Shown: positions 52,577-59,931 of the stretch, piece by piece
Position numbering within the stretch: the stretch's first letter is position 1
Layout of the letters: each line of letters opens with the position of its first letter
Assembly (NCBI GenBank): GCA_937897985.1
Contig: CALCBD010000031.1
Span: 124,001 to 188,000 of the forward strand
DNA: 64,000 bases
DNA from: an uncultured Paludibacter sp.
GTDB taxonomy: Bacteria > Bacteroidota > Bacteroidia > Bacteroidales > Paludibacteraceae
Reading direction: 5' to 3'
Notes under the pieces: generated by a model
Told to the model about the DNA's origin: nothing
Database searches by the model: none
What the model saw: only the letters and a program-made list of their open reading frames with translations
Position numbers and translations under genes: made by a program

Positions 52577-53788
52577 CTATAATTTATCCAATAAGAAATC
52601 ACGCAAGTGAATTTGTTTAATCCCTTTGTATGCAGAATTTGTATTGAATTCGTCCAGTGTTACTACATATTTCGGAAAATTATCTTTCACAGCCATTAGG
52701 TTGCCAAATTCCCTGTTAATGGTTTGCTCATCGGTGAGCATATAGCAAACCTGAATATATATGCGATTGTCATTTTTTTCACACAAAAAATCAATTTCCT
52801 TATTGCCATTAACTCCAATGAACACACGATATCCTTGTCTGAGCAATTGCATGTACACCGCATTTTCCATTAATTTATGAATATCATTTCTATAATCATA
52901 GCGGCGAAGTGCATTGCGTAATCCTGTGTCCTCAAAATAATACTTTTCGTTAATTTCAAATATTTTCAATCCGTTCACATCAGCCCGTTGTACTTTATGT
53001 ACATAATAAGCCAAAGTCAGAGCCCTTAAGTAGTTCAGAATTGTTTGAGTAGGCATTTGTTGCTGCTGCGATTTTAAATACTTGCTAATATTAAAGGCAG
53101 ACATCAAATTGCCGGTATTGTCAGCAAGATAGGCAGTCAGGTTTTCCAGAAAAGCAACATTTCTTATGTTTTCACGTGCTACAACATCTTTAAGCAGAAT
53201 AGTGGAATTTACATTTTTCAGATACTCTGTTGCAATTTCAGCATCCAAGCCAACATGAATTAAATAAGGTAATCCACCAAATCTGAGGTAATTTGAGAGA
53301 CTCTCATTACTGTCGTTTAGCTTATGAAATACCAGAAACTCACTGTAACTCAAAGAATATATCGGGATTTGAATATATCGCCCGGATATTGATGTCGCCA
53401 GTTCACCCGATAGCATCTGTGCGTTACTACCAGTTACAGTAATATCACATTTGGCTTCGGCAAGAAGTGAGCGCAAGCAAAGTTCGAACGACTCTACCTC
53501 CTGCACTTCGTCAATTAATAAAAAATTGGTTTGATTATCCCTGAGCTGTGTGCATACATAATTATACAAAGAAGTGTGTGTGCGAAGCAAATTGTTTTCG
53601 TGATATTCAATATTGATATAAATGATGTTAGCATCGGGAAAGAGGAGCTTTATTTCGTCCATTAGTTGAAACAAAATAAAACTTTTACCAACCCTACGCT
53701 GACCTGTCAGGACTTTGATAATTTGTTTACCTAAAAAGGGCTTTATTTTATCAATATAGCCCGACCGTTCAATATATGATTTATTCAT
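52577..53788 (-). CDS. ATPase of the AAA_14/DUF4143 family
   Basis: About 403 residues from ATG 53788. Walker A is VLTGQRRVGKSFI, Walker B NFLLIDEVQEVE, sensor ITVTGSNAQML, and the C-terminal DUF4143 region has a PD-(D/E)xK-like strand NKEIDFLCEKNDNRIYIQVCY. Such proteins are common in Bacteroidetes islands; their function is unsettled. An ATG at 53827 exists but lies upstream of the start of a transcript expected from TATATTTG (minus 53823-53816). No partner gene is obvious. Confidence 0.9.
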   Translation of the reverse strand: MNKSYIERSGYIDKIKPFLGKQIIKVLTGQRRVGKSFILFQLMDEIKLLFPDANIIYINIEYHENNLLRTHTSLYNYVCTQLRDNQTNFLLIDEVQEVESFELCLRSLLAEAKCDITVTGSNAQMLSGELATSISGRYIQIPIYSLSYSEFLVFHKLNDSNESLSNYLRFGGLPYLIHVGLDAEIATEYLKNVNSTILLKDVVARENIRNVAFLENLTAYLADNTGNLMSAFNISKYLKSQQQQMPTQTILNYLRALTLAYYVHKVQRADVNGLKIFEINEKYYFEDTGLRNALRRYDYRNDIHKLMENAVYMQLLRQGYRVFIGVNGNKEIDFLCEKNDNRIYIQVCYMLTDEQTINREFGNLMAVKDNFPKYVVTLDEFNTNSAYKGIKQIHLRDFLLDKL

Positions 53789-53791
53789 TTC

Positions 53792-53850
53792 TTCTATTAT
53801 AATTGAATTATTCTGCAAATATAGCATATATTTCTATTATAATTGAATTA
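53792..53850 (-). promoter_or_regulatory. 19-bp direct repeat flanking the ATPase-gene promoter
   Basis: TTCTATTATAATTGAATTA occurs at 53792-53810 and again at 53832-53850, exactly 40 bp apart, bracketing the TATATTTG box (minus 53823-53816). Two helical sites on one face 40 bp apart could be protein-binding sites; a simple duplication is the alternative. Confidence 0.4.
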
Positions 53851-53909
53851 TATTGATTTTTGTCGTGAATTTCAATTGAAATTGAATAATTATTGATGTA
53901 AAATGAAAT

Positions 53910-54056
53910 TCAGAGTATATTCTCATGACTATCTGTGCGGGACGAGCTCCATCTAAAATTAGAAGAACTGTCTGCATAAACCAACGGATCGTTAGAGTCA
54001 ATGTTTACAATCAGGTCAATATCACTTATTGCTTGCCTATATTGGTCGATGTACAT
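53910..54056 (-). pseudogene. Possible tetratricopeptide-repeat gene remnant
   Basis: A 48-codon frame (MYIDQYRQAISDIDLIVNID...) resembles one TPR unit (Y-x-x-AI-x-D followed by I-D/N-P-x-x-Y). No promoter, upstream domain or further repeats are present. It lies in the debris between the ATPase and restriction genes. Weak call. Confidence 0.3.
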
Positions 54057-54179
54057 GGTAAGTTTTCTTGTAGTTCAAATTGCAAATATTGAAAACATCT
54101 TTGTACTTGTATAACTGAGATTAACCCTTAACCGTTTTTTATTAAAATTAATCTTTCTGACACACTTTTCTGAAAAGCC

Positions 54180-54347
54180 TCAATAAATAACAAACCAATC
54201 TTTCAACCACTTATCCAATATAGCTTGCTTCCGAGCAGCCACACCTTCCATAATCTGCTTAGCTCTTGCAATTTCATTTTCAAAAGTTTCTATCTGGCTC
54301 ACTATTTCTTGTTGTTTAAGAGTCGAGTAAAAAAATATATTGCTTTT
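54180..54347 (-). pseudogene. Leftover C-terminal specificity segment after the restriction-modification gene
   Basis: Directly after the stop of the restriction-modification gene, in the same frame, 55 codons encode YSTLKQQEIVSQIETFENEI and ARAKQIMEGVAARKQAILDK, then a stop. This is the conserved coiled region that ends many type I/IIG specificity domains. The preceding gene already has its own equivalent end, so this is a remnant of an older or alternative C-terminus. Confidence 0.75.
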
Positions 54348-57300
54348 TTAATTCAATATAACTTCATGTATTTTAAACACTTGCGAGATTCTTTTCTTAT
54401 ATTCCTCTACGCTCATACGACTTATATTATATTCTTCATCAACCTTTTCACATTCAGATACAATTTGGTTTTGAATAGTAAGACTTGGGAGAGGAATTTT
54501 AATTGTCAAATATCTTTCTAAATCTAAGTTTTTCAATCCACTAGAACCATTTTGATAATTAAAAGTCAAACCATCTTGATAAATCTTATTCAGAATTAAA
54601 TGAAGATAATTAGGAATTAGATTTTTATTTACAATTCTTAATCTTGCGGTGAAATTTGAATACGCAAAATCACCATTATCAAGATTAAATAAGACAACAC
54701 GTCCTACAGCTTGCGTTTCACTTCCTCCTGATTTTTCTATAATTATATCTCCTTTTTGTAATTTTCTTTTTGCAAATGAATTCTCTTCAACGTCTATTTG
54801 AGCAACGTCATCCAATTTCAATTCACCTTTCATTGTAAAATTTGTGTTACGAATAACAGACACCTTTATAAAAGGAGGTTTTTTACCAGTCCAAAGCCCA
54901 CCTAAGGTCTCAACACAGTCATTTAAAATTACCAATGGATATTTACTCTCAATTTCTATATTCTTTACAGCCGAAGTTCGTAAAGCTTTATCAAAACTTA
55001 CTCTCGAAAAGTCTATCATATCCACCAAACGTGTAAAAGAAACAAATTCCTTTAATGACTCAGGAATATGTATCGTTTCTGCATTAAAGTTTTGACGAAT
55101 CAGAGTGTTTATTTTGTCGGGCGCTAAAAAATCGGTAGGATTAAATAATGGTGTACGGATTTGATTAATGCCTTTGTTTGCGGCAATCATATCTTCATCA
55201 TCAGTAACATTGGTTCCTAAGTATTTTATACCTTCGCTTCCTTTGGCACCACTCCATTCATAGCCAAGGAATTGCTTCATGGCTTTGCTGTCCGAAGGAC
55301 TTTTACTAATCAAAACAGGCTGAGGATTATCCGCAGCTAACAAATAATAGTAAAGTTTTTCTTTCTCGGCTGAAATAATGGCAGATAAAATGTATTTCTC
55401 AAGCTCTTCCTGTTTGTTTTTTTCGGTGTAACTTGCAGTTATGCGTTTATTTCTGATATTTCTTGCTTTCGTGTCGTTCTCAAATGCCTTGTGGTACTCT
55501 TTAAAGATATCTGTTACCCAAAGTGCGTCATTCGGTTTGCCGCTTAACAGTGTCTTGTAGTTTTCAGGATTGATATTGATATGATTGCAATAATCTGTAA
55601 GCAAATGATTGTCTTCAAAAATCACATCTTTACTGAAATCATTTTTGAACCAGGCATTCACTCTGTTTTGCAAATGTTCTGCTGTGTCGGGGTTATCGGT
55701 TTTACGACGCAGGAAAAGAGTCACCGTATTTGTTCCGGTTTTGCCAAATGTACCGCTGCCAAATTCTGCTATGGCTACAATATCAAAGTATTTCAGAATA
55801 ATCTCACGGCATTTTATATAAATATTTCCGTTGCTAAGAATAGACGATGGCAATACAATAGCAGCCACTCCACCGCTTTTTAATAATTGTTTGGCACGTT
55901 CAATAAAGAAAGTCTCAATCGAATTATTGCTAATAATTTGTTTTGTATCAATGGCGTTTATCAGTTCAAACCGGTTACGTTCTTCTTCTGACAGCGTTTC
56001 TAAGAATCCCTTTACACTGTACGGTGGATTTGCTACTAATACCGAATATGATTTGTCATTAATTCCCTTGTTTTGAGCCAGTGCATCGCTGTATATGATT
56101 TTTATCTCATCCTGTCCATACATGAAAGCCGACACTTTGGCGACTTTCGATAAACGATATTCTTTTTCTATTCCAGTTATCTCCGCATAATAGTTGCTTA
56201 CTTCATCCGCTTTGTGAGCTTCCACAAATGGTTTTATCTGGTGAGCGTATTCATTCAGGAAATGACCTGCACCACAAGCGTAATCAATAGCTTTAGGTAT
56301 TTCAGCACTGTTTTTAATCAGGTTTTCGAGTGGTAATGCCGAAATAAGAAATTTCACAATAGGCATCGGTGTAAAAAACTGACCTTCACTTTGTTTTACG
56401 CCCTGATCCAGGAAACCCTCAAATAAATCACCCAAAAACTGATTTTGGGTTTCAGTTTTTAATTTGATATCCTGAAGCATTTGAACAATTTTCTTCAAGA
56501 TGATGGCATTCTGAAAAAACAATTGTTCGTTATGCACATCCAAAAAGGCAAAATCGTTATTGGTAAAGAACTTCAACTCGCGAAAATAGCCTAAAATCTT
56601 ATCTCTGATTGCATCAGGGTCGTTTTTGAACAAATGAAAGGTTTCTTTGATAGTTTCATTATCTATATAAGTAACTGTTTCGCCCAGAAACTTTTGCATA
56701 CCATCTTTATACATCTTCTGCAAGCGATCCTGAAAATTGAAATAGTCGTCGAAAGCTGCACCTTTCCAATAAAACATCAATTCATTGGGGTTGGTTGTTT
56801 CATCTACAATCTTTGCCAGAAACAGATTGACTAATTTATCAAAGGCATTTTCACGCCCCGAGACATTGTGTTGACGTAAAATAGTTGCAAACTCATGGTA
56901 TTTCTTTTGGATAGCACTATTATCAACCTCTTTCAGATCATTGATACTGTATTTTTGTTTTCCTACATGAAAGGCAGTAATACCGGATTCAAATATCCCG
57001 TTCGTTGCAAAATCCTGTTGATATGTTTCTTTCCAAACCTTGAAATAATCATCCTTTCCTCCATTATCCTCCTGAACTTTACCAAAACTAAGAAGCTTCT
57101 TGTCTGACCGAAGATATTCGTCATTATCCTTCATCGAAATAATATACGAAGTAAAATTTGCATGTTCATCTACAAAATCCGATGCATACAAACAAAGAAA
57201 TTCAGCTTGTCGATACGAATTATAATAATTGAACAATTGACCGCCATCTAAGAGCATTTTCTTCCATGCTTCTCCGAATTCGTATCCAGGAGTTTTACAT

Positions 57301-57677
57301 TCAATAAGTAGGTAAGGCTTATTGTTATTGTCTTTTACAATTATATCGCAAAAACCACCAGTGTCATGATGACCACCAGGCATTGGTTTTTCCAATTCAA
57401 TGTGATTAGGAAGATACCCTCTTTCAAGCAGTCTGCAGATACATTCAAAAACAACGAAATTTTCTTTTTGACTGAAATTCTTTGTTGTTTCTCTGTGAGC
57501 AATAATTTCGGATGGATAAATTAATTCTTTGTTTAAGAAATCGGCTTTGAGTTCGCAATTTTGAAAATTAAATTTCCTGACAAATAAATCACTTACGTTT
57601 ATCTCTGATACTGTATTTACAGACTCAGTAAATCCGATGTTAATTAGTAGCTGCTTAAAGTTATCAGTTGTGATCAT
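54348..57677 (-). CDS. Single-chain restriction-modification enzyme (type IIG-like: nuclease, N6-methyltransferase, specificity)
   Basis: A 1109-residue protein with, in order: an HsdR_N-like nuclease domain (GGFCDIIV with Asp111 and LLIECKTPG with Glu126, Lys128), a helical linker, the HsdM-like methyltransferase (GQFFTPMPIV 432-441, motif I DYACGAGHF 465-473, catalytic NPPY 550-553), and one target-recognition domain with coiled end (about 930-1109; IPLPSLTIQNQIVSECEKVDEEY). It would both modify adenine and cut DNA at one recognition sequence. All catalytic motifs look intact. A structured RNA lies just upstream and a specificity remnant just downstream. Confidence 0.9.
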   Translation of the reverse strand: MITTDNFKQLLINIGFTESVNTVSEINVSDLFVRKFNFQNCELKADFLNKELIYPSEIIAHRETTKNFSQKENFVVFECICRLLERGYLPNHIELEKPMPGGHHDTGGFCDIIVKDNNNKPYLLIECKTPGYEFGEAWKKMLLDGGQLFNYYNSYRQAEFLCLYASDFVDEHANFTSYIISMKDNDEYLRSDKKLLSFGKVQEDNGGKDDYFKVWKETYQQDFATNGIFESGITAFHVGKQKYSINDLKEVDNSAIQKKYHEFATILRQHNVSGRENAFDKLVNLFLAKIVDETTNPNELMFYWKGAAFDDYFNFQDRLQKMYKDGMQKFLGETVTYIDNETIKETFHLFKNDPDAIRDKILGYFRELKFFTNNDFAFLDVHNEQLFFQNAIILKKIVQMLQDIKLKTETQNQFLGDLFEGFLDQGVKQSEGQFFTPMPIVKFLISALPLENLIKNSAEIPKAIDYACGAGHFLNEYAHQIKPFVEAHKADEVSNYYAEITGIEKEYRLSKVAKVSAFMYGQDEIKIIYSDALAQNKGINDKSYSVLVANPPYSVKGFLETLSEEERNRFELINAIDTKQIISNNSIETFFIERAKQLLKSGGVAAIVLPSSILSNGNIYIKCREIILKYFDIVAIAEFGSGTFGKTGTNTVTLFLRRKTDNPDTAEHLQNRVNAWFKNDFSKDVIFEDNHLLTDYCNHININPENYKTLLSGKPNDALWVTDIFKEYHKAFENDTKARNIRNKRITASYTEKNKQEELEKYILSAIISAEKEKLYYYLLAADNPQPVLISKSPSDSKAMKQFLGYEWSGAKGSEGIKYLGTNVTDDEDMIAANKGINQIRTPLFNPTDFLAPDKINTLIRQNFNAETIHIPESLKEFVSFTRLVDMIDFSRVSFDKALRTSAVKNIEIESKYPLVILNDCVETLGGLWTGKKPPFIKVSVIRNTNFTMKGELKLDDVAQIDVEENSFAKRKLQKGDIIIEKSGGSETQAVGRVVLFNLDNGDFAYSNFTARLRIVNKNLIPNYLHLILNKIYQDGLTFNYQNGSSGLKNLDLERYLTIKIPLPSLTIQNQIVSECEKVDEEYNISRMSVEEYKKRISQVFKIHEVILN

Positions 57678-57713
57678 GCGTTTGAGTTACGCATCCGGCG
57701 GAGTTCTGATAAG

Positions 57714-57890
57714 AAAAAAGCGCGGACTAAATTCTTACCCGCGTACGTGGCCCTAGGAAGCCAAATAGTGATGATAAGTCAAAAGCCCGCGCCGTTTGGC
57801 ACGAGCATTTTGCTCATTGTATCTATCACTATTCGCTTTAAAGAAATTTCCTAGGTTTCGTACGCGCGAACAATAGCAGAATGCTATTTA
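57714..57890 (-). ncRNA. Structured RNA or leader element upstream of the restriction-modification gene
   Basis: Nested helices: 57740-57747 with 57859-57866 (CGCGTACG/CGTACGCG), 57752-57759 with 57848-57855 (CCTAGGAA/TTCCTAGG), 57764-57772 with 57825-57833 (AATAGTGAT/ATCACTATT), 57773-57776 with 57820-57823, and hairpin 57803-57815. On the minus strand CGCGG (57743-57739) and CCGCG (57725-57721) followed by CTTTTTT make a terminator that competes with the outer helix; 57720-57725 can also pair with 57787-57792 (pseudoknot). A further hairpin (57872-57888) stands at the 5' end. Ends are estimates. Not recognised as a known family. Confidence 0.6.
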
Positions 57891-57913
57891 ATTAATATGT
57901 TTGAATTTGATTT

Positions 57914-58747
57914 TTATTCTTTTAGTTTTTGAATTTTGTTGTTATTTACAAGTGATTTCATTTGAGAAATTGCCATTTTATTTAGTTCTAATAATCTTTC
58001 CGATTGCGATAATCCTTTGTGAATCAGTACTGCATTCATACTTTCTAAATTTGACAACACTACCAACTGTTCAATAGTAGCAGTGTCACGAATATTGCCT
58101 TTCAAATCAGGATTTTCGTTGCGCCATTGTTTGGCTGTTTTGCTGAACAATGCTACATTCAAAATATCAGCTTCGTTGGCATAAACAAAACTTATTTGTA
58201 CAGGCGTTAATTCTGCCGGTATCAGATTTTCTTTAATTGCATCGGTGTGAATTGTGTAATTCACTTTCGATAAAGTACGTTGAAAATTCCATTCCAACTT
58301 TAAACGGTCGTTTTCATCATCCTTGAGGCGTTGAAATTCTTTAATAAGATAGAGTTTGAATACAGGACTAATAGCAGAACCAAATTCAAATGCAATATCT
58401 TTATGAGCATAAGTGCCTCCATATCTGCCGGCTTTTACATATATCCCGATAGCCGCAGTTTTTTCAACCCATTGTCCCGGACTTAAAACAAATGAAGGAA
58501 GACCTGCCTGCATTTTAAAGTGGTCAAATTCGACCACTTTAAAATTTGGATTATACATTTCTTCCCAGGTTCCCAAAAATTCAAGAGTAGTTCGTGTTCT
58601 AATCCAGTTTTTAATAATATCTGCAGCACGTGCTTCCCCTCCCTTTGCCTTTGCCATATCAGTCAGGCAAATATAATCATTACCATCATCTGAAATAACT
58701 GAAACTGCGATTTCCTGAACTTGAATTATTTTATTTTTCTTACTCAT
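57914..58747 (-). CDS. KilA-N domain protein
   Basis: A 277-residue soluble protein. The KilA-N domain spans about 10-110 (DDGNDYICLTDMAKAKGG, IIKNWIRTRTTLEFLGTWEEMYNPNF, FVLSPGQWVEKTAAIGIYVKAGRYGGTYAHKDIAFEFGSAI - here quoted in pieces). The C-terminal half is helical with QRLKDDENDRLKLEWNFQRTL. KilA-N is a DNA-binding fold of phage and island proteins. It precedes the structured RNA and the restriction gene on the same strand and could regulate them; that is inference. A decayed second copy lies just upstream. Confidence 0.85.
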   Translation of the reverse strand: MSKKNKIIQVQEIAVSVISDDGNDYICLTDMAKAKGGEARAADIIKNWIRTRTTLEFLGTWEEMYNPNFKVVEFDHFKMQAGLPSFVLSPGQWVEKTAAIGIYVKAGRYGGTYAHKDIAFEFGSAISPVFKLYLIKEFQRLKDDENDRLKLEWNFQRTLSKVNYTIHTDAIKENLIPAELTPVQISFVYANEADILNVALFSKTAKQWRNENPDLKGNIRDTATIEQLVVLSNLESMNAVLIHKGLSQSERLLELNKMAISQMKSLVNNNKIQKLKE

Positions 58748-58766
58748 TATGCATGATATTTTCGAA

Positions 58767-58974
58767 TCAACAACCTAATTTACTTTTAATTATGGCATAT
58801 TTGCCATAATTAAAATTTGGATTATATGCTGTTTCCCATATCTCTAAAAAACTCAACAGTATTTCGGTTGCGTAACCAATCTGAAATAAAAAAATCACCA
58901 TCTTTAGCTTTGAGCATATCCGTAATGGAAATATAATCTATTCCGTCAGAGTTAATTATAGATATCTCACTGCC
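58767..58974 (-). pseudogene. Truncated, frameshifted KilA-N copy
   Basis: Minus-strand translation gives EISIINSDGIDYISITDMLK, then FISDWLRNRNTVEF; after a one-base shift in a run of six A (58846-58851) it continues LEIWETAYNPNF. This parallels residues 12-63 of the neighbouring KilA-N gene. It has no start codon (an in-frame TGA precedes it) and stops soon after the conserved part. Confidence 0.75.
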
Positions 58975-59087
58975 TCAAACAATTATTATTTACTTTTCAC
59001 TACTTTTTATTTAACATGGTTCTTTATTTTAATTGTACCGAATTCGGTAAAATTAAAATTATGTTTGAAAAATTCGGTTTTAAGTCG

Positions 59088-59475
59088 CTAATTATTGATT
59101 TGTTTATTTTTTTTATATTCAGCCTTCGGCTTATTAGCTAATAGGTTTTGTTTTGTAAATGATAGTTCAATACCATTTGTTTTAATTTGTTCTATTAAAG
59201 GCGAATTATCATTGCTTATGAATTTGTTATTCCCAAATAAAAATGGTTCAATTTTGGTGTTTACCAAACGGGTTAGTTCCCAGATTTTTCCCACAGCCTC
59301 ATCGTCCGGTTCATCATATTTTTCCGACACAATCATAACATCAATATCACTTGCGTAAGTTGCGGTATTGGTGCTGTAGCTACCAAACAAAAATGTTTTG
59401 TAAATCGCTATTCCATTGCAGTTTAATATCAAAATGTATTATTTTTAACAGATCAATTACTTCTGCTTTAGCCAC
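59088..59475 (-). pseudogene. Nucleotidyltransferase (MNT-like) gene, apparently frameshifted near its 5' end
   Basis: The 3' frame (59088-59432) encodes the minimal-nucleotidyltransferase core KTFLFGSYSTNTATYASDIDVMIVS (GS and DxD motifs quoted: LFGSYS, SDIDVM). Its only start is a TTG. Upstream in another frame, from GTG 59475, AKAEVIDLLKIIHFDIK looks like the usual N-terminal helix, so one frameshift has split the gene near 59415-59430. MNT proteins are often the antitoxin of HEPN/MNT pairs; no HEPN gene is adjacent. Could still be expressed from the TTG. Confidence 0.55.
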
Positions 59476-59931
59476 AGCAGTAGGTATTCAGTTTACTTAA
59501 ATAGTTGCAAACGCTTTGATTACATTAGCACAGTTAAACCAATATTAAACTTGTCTTTCAATATTTATCATTTTGTGTAATTTAGTTCTATTGCAAAAAC
59601 GATAGCAGGCATACAAAAAGATTTTCAGCGTCAAAAGTAAAAAAAATAATCCATTTAATCAATATTGTTTTGGGGTAGATGAAAAGAAAAGGAGTTACGC
59701 TGCAAAAGTAACCGGATTGTTAAAATTCCGGCAATGGTTTAGCCTTGTAGAATTGCTGCATTAACCAAGCTGTACATTGTCAAAATCATAAATAAAAACC
59801 ATTTAACTCAAAAATAAACCGTATATAATCCATACTTTATAGATACGGGATATATACGGATTATATATGGGTTATATACGGGATATCTGCGGGTTATCTC
59901 AAAACAAGAAGCAAATTTGATACGAACCGAT
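59476..59931. other. Intergenic region with short tandem repeats at its right end
   Basis: No gene is supported in this stretch of about 455 bp. Apart from the 11-bp repeats at 59843-59897, it appears to be unstructured, AT-rich DNA. Confidence 0.5.
59843..59897. repeat. Five tandem 11-bp units
   Basis: Units ATACGGGATAT, ATACGGATTAT, ATATGGGTTAT, ATACGGGATAT and CTGCGGGTTAT follow each other without gaps. An inverted related copy (CCGTATATAATCC) lies at about 59818-59830. The period is near one DNA helical turn. Confidence 0.85.

Noticed and set aside
57720..57890. Retron or OMEGA/IscB guide RNA
   Set aside because: The fold is suggestive, but no reverse transcriptase or RuvC/HNH nuclease gene is nearby; the terminator and position favour a leader or small RNA.
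57914..59475. Prophage
   Set aside because: KilA-N occurs in phages, but no structural, packaging or lysis genes or attachment sites accompany it.
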